DNA from: DATLMR01 sp035634255
GTDB lineage: Bacteria > Acidobacteriota > Blastocatellia > UBA7656
Direction: 5' to 3'
Assembly: GCA_035634255.1 (NCBI GenBank)
Contig: DASQDI010000065.1
Location: 1 to 22,635, forward strand
DNA: 22,635 nt
Positions 15,031 to 22,635 of this stretch are shown piece after piece. The translations under genes and the position numbers were made by a program. The notes under the pieces are model-generated. The model worked only from the letters and a program-made list of their open reading frames with translations, was not told the origin of the DNA and did no database searches. Each line of letters begins with the position of its first letter. Positions within the stretch are counted from its first letter, which is position 1.

Positions 15031-18000
15031 CTACTTCCCCGGCTTGCGCCGCCCCAACTGTCTCTGCCTCAATTGTTGTTGCAGCCGGCTCTTGCCCTCT
15101 TTCAGCTTTTCGATCCCAGCCTCGCTTCGCTTAATCGTAGGCTGAACGTCCTTATCCTTATTCAGCAACTTGGCGAGGGAACTGATCGTGGGGTGTTCCA
15201 GAAGCTCGACCATCGAGATGTTTCTGTCGACGATTTTTTGGAGCTTGCTGAACACCTGTCCCAGCAGTAACGAATGGCCGCCCAGGTCGAAGAAGTTGTC
15301 GTGCACTCCGACCTGCTCCAACCCGAGGACCTGCTCCCAGATCAAGGCTATGGATTTTTCCATGCTATTTCGCGGGGCCACGAAGGCGGCTTCAAGATCG
15401 GGACGGGCCCCCGCCATGCGGGTGAGCGCGCGCCGGTCTATTTTTCCGCCGGGCGTCAGAGGCATAGCATCGAGGACCACGAACGCGGAAGGCACCATGT
15501 AGTCGGGGAGTTTCTGCCTGAGGAATGCGCGAAACTCTTCCACCTTCGGCGAGACCTCTCCGGACGCTACGAGGTAAGCGACGAGCCGGCCATTGCCCGG
15601 TTTATCCGTCTCCGCCGTCACCGCGCACTCGCGCACCTGCGCGTGCATGTTTAGCATGGCCTCGATCTCGCCCAACTCTATGCGGTAGCCGCGGAGCTTG
15701 ATCTGATTATCCATGCGACCTATGAACTCGATGTTACCATCAGGTCGGTAGCGGCCGAGGTCGCCCGTCCTGTACAGGCGCTCGCCCCCGGCTCTGCTCA
15801 AGGGGTGAGGCATGAATTTCTCGGCCGTCAGGTCGGGCCGCCCCACGTACTCGCGCCCAAGGTTGTCCCCCCCAATGTGTATCTGCCCCGCCACGCCGAT
15901 TGGGGTCGGTTGCAGGTTCGAGTCCAGTATATAAATCTGAGTGTTTGCGATGGGCTTTCCTATCGGCACGTCGCGGCCATCACTTTCCGACTTGCAGGCC
16001 CAGTGCGTAACGTCCACCGCCGCCTCGGTCGGGCCGTAAAGGTTGTGCAGCTCCGCCGTGAGGCGCGACTGGAAGCGCCTTTGCAAGTCCAGCGAGAGCG
16101 CCTCTCCGCTGCAAATCACGCGCTTCAGGCTCGCGCAGGCTTGCAGATTGTCCTGTTCGAGAAACGCATGGAGCATCGAAGGGACGAAGTGTATCGTGGT
16201 GATATTTTCTTTCGAGATCACGTCGACAAGGTACGCGCCGTCCTGGTGCCCGCCCGGCCTCGCGATTGTGAGGCGGGCCCCGTTTAATAGGGGCCAGAAG
16301 AACTCCCACACCGACACGTCAAAGCTGAAAGGGGTCTTTTGCAGTACGTTGTCCGACCCCGTGAGCCCGTATGCATCCTGCATCCACAGCAGGCGGTTGC
16401 TGATCCCCCTGTGCGTGTTCATTGCCCCTTTAGGCTGCCCCGTAGAACCCGACGTGTAAATAACGTAGGCCGGGTTGTCGGCCATCACGACTCTCTCGGG
16501 GTTCTCCTCGCTCGCCCTGCTTATCAAATCCTGCTCCGCGTCGATCAAGACGGTCGAGGGCTTTTCCTCGGGCAAATTCGCAAGCTGCCGCTCATGAGTC
16601 AGCAGGAGCGCCGACCCGGAGTCCGCCAGCATGAAATTAAGACGATCCTTCGGGTACGCCGTGTCGAGAGGCACGTACGCGCCGCCCGCCTTCAGAATCC
16701 CGAGCAGCCCTACTATCAAATCAAGCGACCGATCCATGCAGATGCTCACCCGCACTTCCGGCCCCACGCCCTTTCCTCTGAGGTAATGAGCCAGTTGGTT
16801 CGCCCTGCGGTTTAATTCCTTATAAGTCAGGCTCTCGCCTTCGTAAGTCACCGCGATGGCGTCGGGATTAAGCCGCACCTGCTCCTCGAATAATTCATGG
16901 ATGTATCGCTCGCCTTGATAACTCACCCTCGTGTCGTTCCACTCCGCGAGCGATTGCAGCTCCGACTCACTGAGCAGGGGGAGCAGGGACACGCGCTGGT
17001 TCGGGTTCGCGACGACGCCCGCGAGCAGTCTTTCAAAGTGGCCGATCAGACGCCTGATGGTGTCGGGGTCGAACAGGTCCCTGTTGTATTCGATTGAGCC
17101 CCTCAATCCTTCCGCCGATTCGTGCATGTCGAGGGTCAGGTCGAACTTCGACGCCACGCTGTCTATAGGCAGTGGCTTCAGGCTCAGCCCCGGCATGTCC
17201 CAATCAGACTGCGGGGCATTCTGAAGGACGAACAACACCTGGAAAAGCGCATGGCGGCTCCGGTCGCGCTTCACGTCCAGTTCTTCAACTAGTTTTTCAA
17301 AAGGCAGTTCCCCATGCGCGAACGCCCCGAGCGTCACTTCCTTCACGCTCCTGAGCAATTCGACGAAACTCGGGTCGCCCGACACCCGCGTTCTCAATAC
17401 GAGCGTGTTGACGAAGAACCCTATCAGCCCTTCCAGCTCGCTGCGGTTGCGGCCCGCTATCGGCGAGCCGACCACGATGTCCTCCTGCCCCGTGTAGCGC
17501 GACAGCAAAACCTGGAAGCCCGCGAGCAGGGTCATAAAAAGCGTGGAGCCCTCTGCCTTGCTCAACGTCTTTAAGCCGTCGCTCAGTTGCTTTGAGAGCG
17601 TGAATCGCTCCTGCGCGCCGTCGAAGCTTTGGACCGGAGGGCGGGGCCGGTCGGTCGGCAGTTCGAGGGCCGAAGGCATCCCTTCGAGCTGCGCCTTCCA
17701 GTAATCGAGTTGCTCCTTTAAAACGTCCCCCTTCAGCCACTCCCTCTGCCACACGGCAAAATCCGCGTACTGGATGGGCAGCTCAGGGAGCGGCGACGGC
17801 TTTCCCGACACGAAGGCTTCGTAGAGCAATCCCAGTTCCCTGAAAAGCACTCCCATCGACCACCCGTCGCTAATGATGTGATGCATGGTCAGCATCAGGA
17901 CGTGCTCCTGCCCGCTCAGGCGCAGCAGGCGGGCCCTCAGCAGAGGCCCCCCCGCCAGGTCGAACGGCCGCCGCGCCTCCTCGTTGAGGATCGTTTGGAT

Positions 18001-18411
18001 CTCGGCTTCTTCGCTGTCTGCCGCGAGGCCGCTCAGGTCCTCGACTGCGAGGCTGAAGGGCCGCGGCGGTGAAACGACCTGCACGGGGTCCCCCTCTTCC
18101 GCGAGCAAAAAATGGGTGCGCAGCCCTTCGTGACGGCGGTTTATCTCGTCGAAACTTCGCTCAAGCGCCGCGACATCCAATGGCCCCTCGATCCTTCTGG
18201 AGAATGGCAGGTTGTAGGACGGGTTGCCGGGCTGAATCTTGTCCAGATACCAGAGGCGTTGCTGAGCGAACGAAAGCGGGAATGATTGCGATTCGCCGCC
18301 GCGCGGGGCGGGCTTTATTTGCGCGCGGGCCTGCTTTTGCTGCCTCTCCTTGAGAAGAAGTTCTAATAATTCGCGCTGTTTTGGCGACAGGTCATCGATG
18401 TTTTTGGTCAT
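15031..18411 (-). CDS. Nonribosomal peptide synthetase, C-A(Ser predicted)-PCP
   Basis: A single-module NRPS of 1126 residues. The N-terminus (1-40) is a charged helical linker (LSPKQRELLELLLKERQ). The condensation domain (about 44-470) has intact HHIISDG at 177-183. The adenylation domain (about 500-1000) has TSGSTGQPKG (653-662), YGPTEAAVD, GRMDNQIKLRGYRIELGEIE and the A10 lysine (Lys990). The specificity positions read by eye against GrsA are D698, V699, W702, H741, I766, S768, L791, V799, D800 and K990: DVWHISLVDK, one residue from the EntF serine code as I remember it. PCP Ser1047 lies in LGGHS. A basic, glutamine-rich tail (about 1085-1126) may dock to the downstream PKS. It incorporates an L-serine-like residue onto the upstream chain. 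GGAGG lies 15 nt before the ATG, rather far; AAGAGAG is closer. Confidence 0.95.
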   Translation of the reverse strand: MTKNIDDLSPKQRELLELLLKERQQKQARAQIKPAPRGGESQSFPLSFAQQRLWYLDKIQPGNPSYNLPFSRRIEGPLDVAALERSFDEINRRHEGLRTHFLLAEEGDPVQVVSPPRPFSLAVEDLSGLAADSEEAEIQTILNEEARRPFDLAGGPLLRARLLRLSGQEHVLMLTMHHIISDGWSMGVLFRELGLLYEAFVSGKPSPLPELPIQYADFAVWQREWLKGDVLKEQLDYWKAQLEGMPSALELPTDRPRPPVQSFDGAQERFTLSKQLSDGLKTLSKAEGSTLFMTLLAGFQVLLSRYTGQEDIVVGSPIAGRNRSELEGLIGFFVNTLVLRTRVSGDPSFVELLRSVKEVTLGAFAHGELPFEKLVEELDVKRDRSRHALFQVLFVLQNAPQSDWDMPGLSLKPLPIDSVASKFDLTLDMHESAEGLRGSIEYNRDLFDPDTIRRLIGHFERLLAGVVANPNQRVSLLPLLSESELQSLAEWNDTRVSYQGERYIHELFEEQVRLNPDAIAVTYEGESLTYKELNRRANQLAHYLRGKGVGPEVRVSICMDRSLDLIVGLLGILKAGGAYVPLDTAYPKDRLNFMLADSGSALLLTHERQLANLPEEKPSTVLIDAEQDLISRASEENPERVVMADNPAYVIYTSGSTGQPKGAMNTHRGISNRLLWMQDAYGLTGSDNVLQKTPFSFDVSVWEFFWPLLNGARLTIARPGGHQDGAYLVDVISKENITTIHFVPSMLHAFLEQDNLQACASLKRVICSGEALSLDLQRRFQSRLTAELHNLYGPTEAAVDVTHWACKSESDGRDVPIGKPIANTQIYILDSNLQPTPIGVAGQIHIGGDNLGREYVGRPDLTAEKFMPHPLSRAGGERLYRTGDLGRYRPDGNIEFIGRMDNQIKLRGYRIELGEIEAMLNMHAQVRECAVTAETDKPGNGRLVAYLVASGEVSPKVEEFRAFLRQKLPDYMVPSAFVVLDAMPLTPGGKIDRRALTRMAGARPDLEAAFVAPRNSMEKSIALIWEQVLGLEQVGVHDNFFDLGGHSLLLGQVFSKLQKIVDRNISMVELLEHPTISSLAKLLNKDKDVQPTIKRSEAGIEKLKEGKSRLQQQLRQRQLGRRKPGK

Positions 18412-18475
18412 CTCTCTTACTCTTTACCTCCGAAATCATGGGCGTGCGGGACAGGTGTAAATCGCGTTTAAGCAC

Positions 18476-19549
18476 TCAGCCGTGATCGTCCAACAGGAGC
18501 GTCACGTAATCCGGGGCTGGCTGGATTCGCGTCAGGTCGTTTTCGAGGACCAGCTTTTCGCCGACCTTTTGCGACTCCCTGAACCCCGCGAATTTGTACG
18601 TCACGTACATCAGCCTGTTGACCTCGTTCGGTATGAACTCCGCAAACAGGCGACAGCCCGCCCGCTTAGCCAGAGCCATGACGTGATTGAGCATGATCGT
18701 GCCCACGCCCCTCGACATAACGCGGCAAGACATCAGCAGCAGCTTCAAGGTCCACGACCGGTCGTCGCATTCAATCAGCGCGAGGCCGATCTTGCCGTAG
18801 CTCCCATACTTGTCCTCAAGGCCGGCTATCAGCAGCCTGTGCCGGTCGGACTCAAGGAAACCTTTAAGCTCGTCGTAGGAGTACGTGTACCCGGTGGTGT
18901 TCAACTGGTGAGTCCGCAGGGTCAGCTCTTCGGCCCTCCGCAAATCTTCTTCCCTCGCCCGCGATATGGAGAACTTCATGCCGAGCGTGGCAAGGAACTC
19001 GTCTTTCGGGCCGATAAACTCCTCCTCGGCTTTTTTGCGCTCGATGTCGTGGAAATAGAGCAGCCGCCTCTGCTTCGAATCCTCCGTGATGAAGCGCGGG
19101 TTCATCTCGGCCCGGTCGAGCAGCCCATCCAACTCCCCCGCGTCCACGCACAGCACGTCGGGCAGCTGGTGATTCACTTCCCCCCTCTCGAAAGGGTCGT
19201 CGTCGATAAAAGCTACCGTGTCGAGGCCGATGTTGATCAGTCTGGCGATCTCTTTAATCGAAGACGCCTTCGAGTTCCAATTCACCTGCGGGTAGAGGAA
19301 GTATTCCCCCAGCCCGAGCTCGTCGAGCTTCGCCATGGCTTTCGCCGGGTCGTTCTTACTGGCAATCGATTGCAGGATGCCCCGGCCGTCGAGTTCTTTA
19401 ATCACCCTCGTGACGTTGTCTCTCAGTTCGACGCCCCGGTCTTCGAGCAGCACGCCACTCCACAAAGTGTTGTCCAGGTCCCAGACGAGGCATTTTACAT
19501 ACTTCGTTTCGTCTTTTTCGCTTGAGCGGCTTTTGGCTATTTTTGTCAT
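18476..19549 (-). CDS. fkbH: FkbH-like HAD-IIIC protein (glyceryl-ACP formation)
   Basis: The 357-residue protein has a HAD-type N-terminal domain with DLDNTLW (Asp24, Asp26), SKND (64-67) and FIDDDPFERGEV (115-124). A GNAT-like C-terminal domain carries RTHQLNTTGYTYS (212-224) and LMSCRVMSRGVG (272-283) with Cys275. FkbH homologues take 1,3-bisphosphoglycerate, dephosphorylate it on the enzyme and transfer the glyceryl group to an acyl carrier protein, the first step to hydroxy- and methoxymalonyl-ACP. It lies 17 nt after the FkbI-like gene and 64 nt before the NRPS. No good Shine-Dalgarno precedes the ATG, so coupling to the upstream gene is likely. The family call is firm; the final product (hydroxymalonyl, methoxymalonyl, or glyceryl starter or lactate-type unit) depends on partners outside the window. 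Confidence 0.93.
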   Translation of the reverse strand: MTKIAKSRSSEKDETKYVKCLVWDLDNTLWSGVLLEDRGVELRDNVTRVIKELDGRGILQSIASKNDPAKAMAKLDELGLGEYFLYPQVNWNSKASSIKEIARLINIGLDTVAFIDDDPFERGEVNHQLPDVLCVDAGELDGLLDRAEMNPRFITEDSKQRRLLYFHDIERKKAEEEFIGPKDEFLATLGMKFSISRAREEDLRRAEELTLRTHQLNTTGYTYSYDELKGFLESDRHRLLIAGLEDKYGSYGKIGLALIECDDRSWTLKLLLMSCRVMSRGVGTIMLNHVMALAKRAGCRLFAEFIPNEVNRLMYVTYKFAGFRESQKVGEKLVLENDLTRIQPAPDYVTLLLDDHG

Positions 19550-19566
19550 GGTCAGGCCCGATCACC

Positions 19567-20706
19567 TCAGGACAGAATCTCCTGGCTGCCGTACCGCGCG
19601 ATTGTGATCTGCTGCATCTGCGTGCTCCCCTCGATGATCTCCATGATCTTGGAGTCCCGGAGATATCGCTCTACGGGGTAATGGTTGCTGCAACCGTTCG
19701 CGCCGTGGATCTGGACCGCGTCGCCGGCCGCTTTCGTGGCCGTCCGCGACGCGAAATATTTTGCAATCGAAGTCTCGATGATGGCGCGCGGGTCGCCCGC
19801 GTCCCTCAGAAAGCCCGCGTGGTAGCATAGCAGTCTGGCGGCCTTCACGTTCGCGATCATCTCCGTCGTCATCGCCTGGATCAGTTGGAAATCCTTTATC
19901 GGAGAGCCGAATTGCGTCCTCTCATTCGAGTACCGGACGCAGGATTCGAGGCACGCCTGCGCGATGCCGACGCAACCGCATGCCACCGAATACCTGCCCA
20001 GGTCCAGAGCGGTCGACGCCACGTGGCTGAACCCGACGCCCGCGCGCCCGACCAGATTCTCCACGGGCACGCGGCAATCTTCGAACCGCAACTCCGCGAC
20101 CATAGACGCTCTGACGCCCAGCAAGCCCGTGATCGGTGTGATTGAAAGGCCCGGACTGTCCCTCTCGACGACCAGCGCGGTCGGCCTGCCCTCCGACTGC
20201 GCGAAGACTAGGAAGAGGTCCGCAACCTGCCCGAAGGAGATCCACTTTTTCGACCCGTTCAAAATGTAAGAGTCGCCCGAAAGAGTGGCCGAGGTCTTTA
20301 CGCTTTTGGCGTCAGAGCCGACATCGGGCTCGGTCAAAGCGAACGCCGTGACCGTCTCGCCCGAAGCCATCCTCGGAATAAATCTCTCTTTCAGGTGCTT
20401 ACTGCCCCACCTGTAAACCGCGTGCGTGGACATGCAGTGGACCGTCAGCAGGCTCCTCAGGGAAGAGCATGCGCGCCCGATCTCCTCGTTGAGCAGGCCG
20501 AAGGTGATCGAATCAACCTGTCTGCCGCCCGACGCTTCCGGCACTGTCGCGCCAAGGTACCCTTGCGCCGCGACCTTCTTTATCAGCTCCGCGGGAAGGC
20601 TCTCTTGCTGGTCGAATTCGCCCGCGTGTGGCGCGACGTTGGTTCGGGCAAACTCCCTGAACGCCGCCTGAGCCTTCTTTTGCTGATCAGTCAGTTCGAT
20701 TCTCAC
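19567..20706 (-). CDS. FkbI-like acyl-CoA dehydrogenase family protein (acyl-ACP oxidation)
   Basis: This acyl-CoA dehydrogenase fold flavoprotein has 379 residues from the GTG at 20706. Motifs include TAFALTEPDVGSDA (FAD/substrate loop), WISFGQVADLFLVFA, DCRVPVENLVG, SNERTQFGSPIKDFQLIQ and the C-terminal YLRDSKIMEIIEGST with the expected catalytic Glu. An upstream in-frame ATG at 20781 would overlap the preceding gene by 47 nt and add 25 residues unlike the family's usual start. The GTG has AAGGTGA about 4-7 nt upstream and begins the family-like IELTDQQKKAQ. Between FkbK- and FkbH-like genes, it most likely oxidises an ACP-bound hydroxyacyl (or amino-acyl) unit during extender synthesis. 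A role on a free CoA ester is less likely. Confidence 0.88.
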   Translation of the reverse strand: MRIELTDQQKKAQAAFREFARTNVAPHAGEFDQQESLPAELIKKVAAQGYLGATVPEASGGRQVDSITFGLLNEEIGRACSSLRSLLTVHCMSTHAVYRWGSKHLKERFIPRMASGETVTAFALTEPDVGSDAKSVKTSATLSGDSYILNGSKKWISFGQVADLFLVFAQSEGRPTALVVERDSPGLSITPITGLLGVRASMVAELRFEDCRVPVENLVGRAGVGFSHVASTALDLGRYSVACGCVGIAQACLESCVRYSNERTQFGSPIKDFQLIQAMTTEMIANVKAARLLCYHAGFLRDAGDPRAIIETSIAKYFASRTATKAAGDAVQIHGANGCSNHYPVERYLRDSKIMEIIEGSTQMQQITIARYGSQEILS

Positions 20707-20710
20707 CGGT

Positions 20711-20717
20711 TCACCTT
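20711..20717 (-). promoter_or_regulatory. Ribosome binding site deciding the GTG start at 20706
   Basis: The minus strand reads AAGGTGA, followed by four bases and then GTG. It favours a GTG start located after the stop codon of the preceding dehydrogenase gene over the overlapping ATG at 20781. Confidence 0.6.
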
Positions 20718-20734
20718 GACACGCGACGGGGCGA

Positions 20735-21595
20735 TCAATAAGCCGAATAGTTGTAAAAGCCGCGCCCGCTCTTTTTGCCATACAGTCCGGCGTCGACCAT
20801 CTTTCTCAACAGGGGGCACGGCCTGTACTTGCTGTCGTTGAAACTCTCCTGAAGGACTTCGATGGACAGAAGTATCGTATCCAGCCCGATCAGGTCGGCC
20901 GTTTCGAGCGGCCCCATCTTGTGTCCGAAGCAGGTCTTGAAGATTCTATCAACCTCTTCGGCGGTCGCCACCTGCTCGTGCAGCAAAAAGATGGCCTCGT
21001 TGATCGTCAGCATCAGGACGCGGTTCGAGACGAAACCGGGCGAGTCATTGACGACTATGCTATCTTTGCCCATCTGCGATAACAGAGTGGTGGCGGTCGC
21101 GAGAGTCTCGTCCGAGGTGTAATAACCGCGAATGACTTCGACCGTCGGCTTGACCGGAACGGGATTCATAAAGTGCATGCCCAGGACCTTCGCGGGCCGC
21201 CGGGTGGCCGACCCGATGCGCGTGATCGGGATGGCCGAAGTGTTCGCGGCGAACACGCAATGCTCGGGGCAGATCGCGTCGATCTGCGTGTACACCTGTT
21301 TTTTAAGCTCCCACTTTTCGGTGACGTTTTCCACGACGAAGTCCGCGTCTTTCAACAGAGCGTAGTCGGTAGAAAACCGGACGTTTTTCAAGGCGTCCTG
21401 CGCGCCCTCCGGCTTCGGGGCTTTTTTAAAAAGGCCCTGAAACCGAATGCCGTTCCTGATCTCTTTCCTGGCGCGCTCAAGGATTTGATCCGAGACATCG
21501 AGAAGAATAACTTCATGCCCCGTCTGCGCGAGGGCCTGCGCTACGCCCGCCCCCATCACGCCGGCTCCGACAACGCCCACCACTCGAATGCCCAT
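20735..21595 (-). CDS. FkbK-like 3-hydroxyacyl-CoA dehydrogenase family protein
   Basis: The 286-residue protein matches 3-hydroxybutyryl-CoA dehydrogenases over full length. The N-terminal Rossmann fold has GVVGAGVMGAGVAQ (7-20) and an acidic residue after the second strand (LLDVS). The catalytic dyad is His141 in GMHFMNPVPV and Glu153 in TVEVIRG. SPGFVSNR (185-192) supplies the conserved Asn191. The C-terminal domain has ETADLIGLDT and ends YGKKSGRGFYNY. The AAAGGAG site overlaps the stop codon of the upstream PKS gene, 5 nt before the ATG, so the two are coupled. With the FkbI- and FkbH-like neighbours it is expected to oxidise glyceryl-ACP at the alcohol to give the aldehyde or acid on the way to hydroxymalonyl-ACP. 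The same pair serves aminomalonyl-ACP formation from seryl-ACP in the zwittermicin pathway. Confidence 0.92.
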   Translation of the reverse strand: MGIRVVGVVGAGVMGAGVAQALAQTGHEVILLDVSDQILERARKEIRNGIRFQGLFKKAPKPEGAQDALKNVRFSTDYALLKDADFVVENVTEKWELKKQVYTQIDAICPEHCVFAANTSAIPITRIGSATRRPAKVLGMHFMNPVPVKPTVEVIRGYYTSDETLATATTLLSQMGKDSIVVNDSPGFVSNRVLMLTINEAIFLLHEQVATAEEVDRIFKTCFGHKMGPLETADLIGLDTILLSIEVLQESFNDSKYRPCPLLRKMVDAGLYGKKSGRGFYNYSAY

Positions 21596-21605
21596 TGCGT
21601 CTCCT

Positions 21606-22635
21606 TTATTCTATCGTTTCGGTCCTCTTCCGTATCTCGGCCTCTATCTCTTCCTCCGATAGTTGCGCCACGATGTTCAGAATTTCGGCATGGTCTTCGG
21701 TCCGCTGCTCGTCCTTAAGATCGGCTATCGCCTGAGCAAGCCCAGCCACCGTCGGCGAGGAGAAAAGCCTCCCGAGCGGTATGTCCATCTTAAAGGCGTC
21801 ATTCAACCGCCCGACCATCCTGATGGCTAGAAGCGAATGCCCTCCCAGGTCGAAGAAGTTGTCGTGAATGCCGACCCGATCCGTCCCTAATAATTCCTGC
21901 CAGATGTTCGCAATTATCCTCTCACTCTCGTTGCTCGGAGGGACGTAGAGGGTTGGCAGATTCGCCCTGTCATGCGCTGGCGCAGCCGAATGATCGCCTG
22001 ACGGACCGCTCGCGGCCTCGGGTGACTCGCGCCTGATCCACAGGTCGAGTCTGGCAAATAGATCCCCGGTCGAGACTATCACCTGCCCGCCCGGAGCCAT
22101 GCATGCGACGCGGCGGAAAGCCTCCTGGCTCTCTTCAACCGTCATGGTGTACTGGTCCATACTGGTCTGGAATCCCGTGTAGCGCTTTGTCTCTTCGGGC
22201 CAATGATCCCAGTTCGCGCTTATCCATGTCGTCCGGCTGTTGTTGTTTCGGTTATAAGCAAAGGCATCCATGAATGCGTTGGCCGCGGAGTATGCGGCGA
22301 ATCCCAGCCCGCCGAGCACCGCAGCATTCGACGAAAACAGCATTACAAAATCCACGTCTTTGTCGCGCAGTACTCTTTCCAGCACGTAAGTGCCATAAAC
22401 TTTCGGCCGAAACTGTGCCTCGGATTCGGCGGGGCCTATATCGGTGATCAGGTTGAAAACGGAAGTGCCGCTGGTAATACCGGCAGCGTGAAGCACTCCG
22501 TTAAGCTGGCCGTACCGGGCGTAGACCCGTCCCACCACCGACCTCATCTCCTCCTCATCCGTCACGTCCGCGCTCACCACCTCCACCTCCGCCCCTCGCG
22601 CTTCTATCTCCCGCACCTTCATCAGCTTCCTGCTC
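21606..22635 (-). CDS. Polyketide synthase C-terminal fragment, KR-ACP (5' end beyond the window)
   Basis: The frame is open to the window edge, so the methionine codon at 22620-22622 is internal. The visible part is the C-terminal two thirds of a ketoreductase followed by a carrier domain. Numbering from that Met, the KR keeps NGVLHAAG (41-48), Lys74, SSNAAVLGG (97-105, catalytic Ser), Tyr111 in AAYSAANAF and Asn115, so it looks active, unlike the KR in the downstream PKS. The ACP/PCP (about 230-303) has LGGHSLL with Ser263. The tail AQLSEEEIEAEIRKR (319-333) is a charged helix of the kind that ends PKS/NRPS subunits and may dock to the next synthase. Its upstream KS and other domains are not visible. 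It is the first visible gene of the minus-strand operon. Confidence 0.92.
   Translation of the reverse strand, partial: SRKLMKVREIEARGAEVEVVSADVTDEEEMRSVVGRVYARYGQLNGVLHAAGITSGTSVFNLITDIGPAESEAQFRPKVYGTYVLERVLRDKDVDFVMLFSSNAAVLGGLGFAAYSAANAFMDAFAYNRNNNSRTTWISANWDHWPEETKRYTGFQTSMDQYTMTVEESQEAFRRVACMAPGGQVIVSTGDLFARLDLWIRRESPEAASGPSGDHSAAPAHDRANLPTLYVPPSNESERIIANIWQELLGTDRVGIHDNFFDLGGHSLLAIRMVGRLNDAFKMDIPLGRLFSSPTVAGLAQAIADLKDEQRTEDHAEILNIVAQLSEEEIEAEIRKRTETIE

Noticed and set aside
18482..19525. Plus-strand open frame of 347 codons covering the fkbH-like gene
   Set aside because: Antisense shadow of a gene with clear HAD motifs; composition is typical of reverse-complement reading.

Overview
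The window looks like part of an Acidobacteriota chromosome, probably Blastocatellia-like. The main evidence is a full-length 'acidobacterial duplicated orphan permease' (ADOP) and high-GC genes with GC-rich third positions from about 3.4 kb onward. The lineage call is an inference, because no rRNA or marker gene is present.

Layout. (A) 1-3432 is visibly lower in GC and gene-poor. It starts with an array of quasi-palindromic 11-bp sites, TTCA-N3-TGAA, spaced at exactly 19 bp (seven copies plus a decayed eighth). A winged-helix DNA-binding protein of unknown family follows (365-1498). Next is an orphan NMT1/TauT-type substrate-binding protein (1840-2886), whose frame is interrupted once, by TGA at codon 53. 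A strong hairpin lies just downstream of that TGA. (B) 3433-7097, plus strand: the ADOP permease and a secreted or anchored beta-lactamase-fold serine hydrolase, 2 nt apart. (C) 7112-22635, minus strand, convergent with B: seven tightly packed genes of a hybrid NRPS/PKS biosynthetic operon whose 5' end lies outside the window.

In transcription order the operon encodes: the C-terminus of a PKS (KR-ACP); FkbK-like, FkbI-like and FkbH-like enzymes, which in known pathways build hydroxymalonyl-ACP (the precursor of methoxymalonyl-ACP) from a glycolytic C3 unit; an NRPS module C-A-PCP whose specificity residues read DVWHISLVDK, predicting serine; a 1904-residue PKS, KS-AT-KR-ACP-E; and a secreted penicillin-acylase-type Ntn hydrolase. 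The expected companions FkbJ (free ACP) and FkbG (O-methyltransferase) are absent from the visible part, and no thioesterase is seen.

The most unusual protein is the 1904-residue PKS. Its KS keeps the Cys-His-His triad, but the other three catalytic domains lack key residues. The AT has Gly in place of the nucleophilic Ser and lacks its central subdomain. The KR lacks the catalytic Tyr and Asn. The epimerase-like C-terminal domain has HQxxxDE in place of HHxxxDG. This suggests a condensing module that depends on a trans-acting AT or on a pre-formed ACP-bound extender. The secreted penicillin acylase at the operon end suggests post-export deacylation of a precursor, as PvdQ does for pyoverdine. 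This is inferred from gene order and family only.
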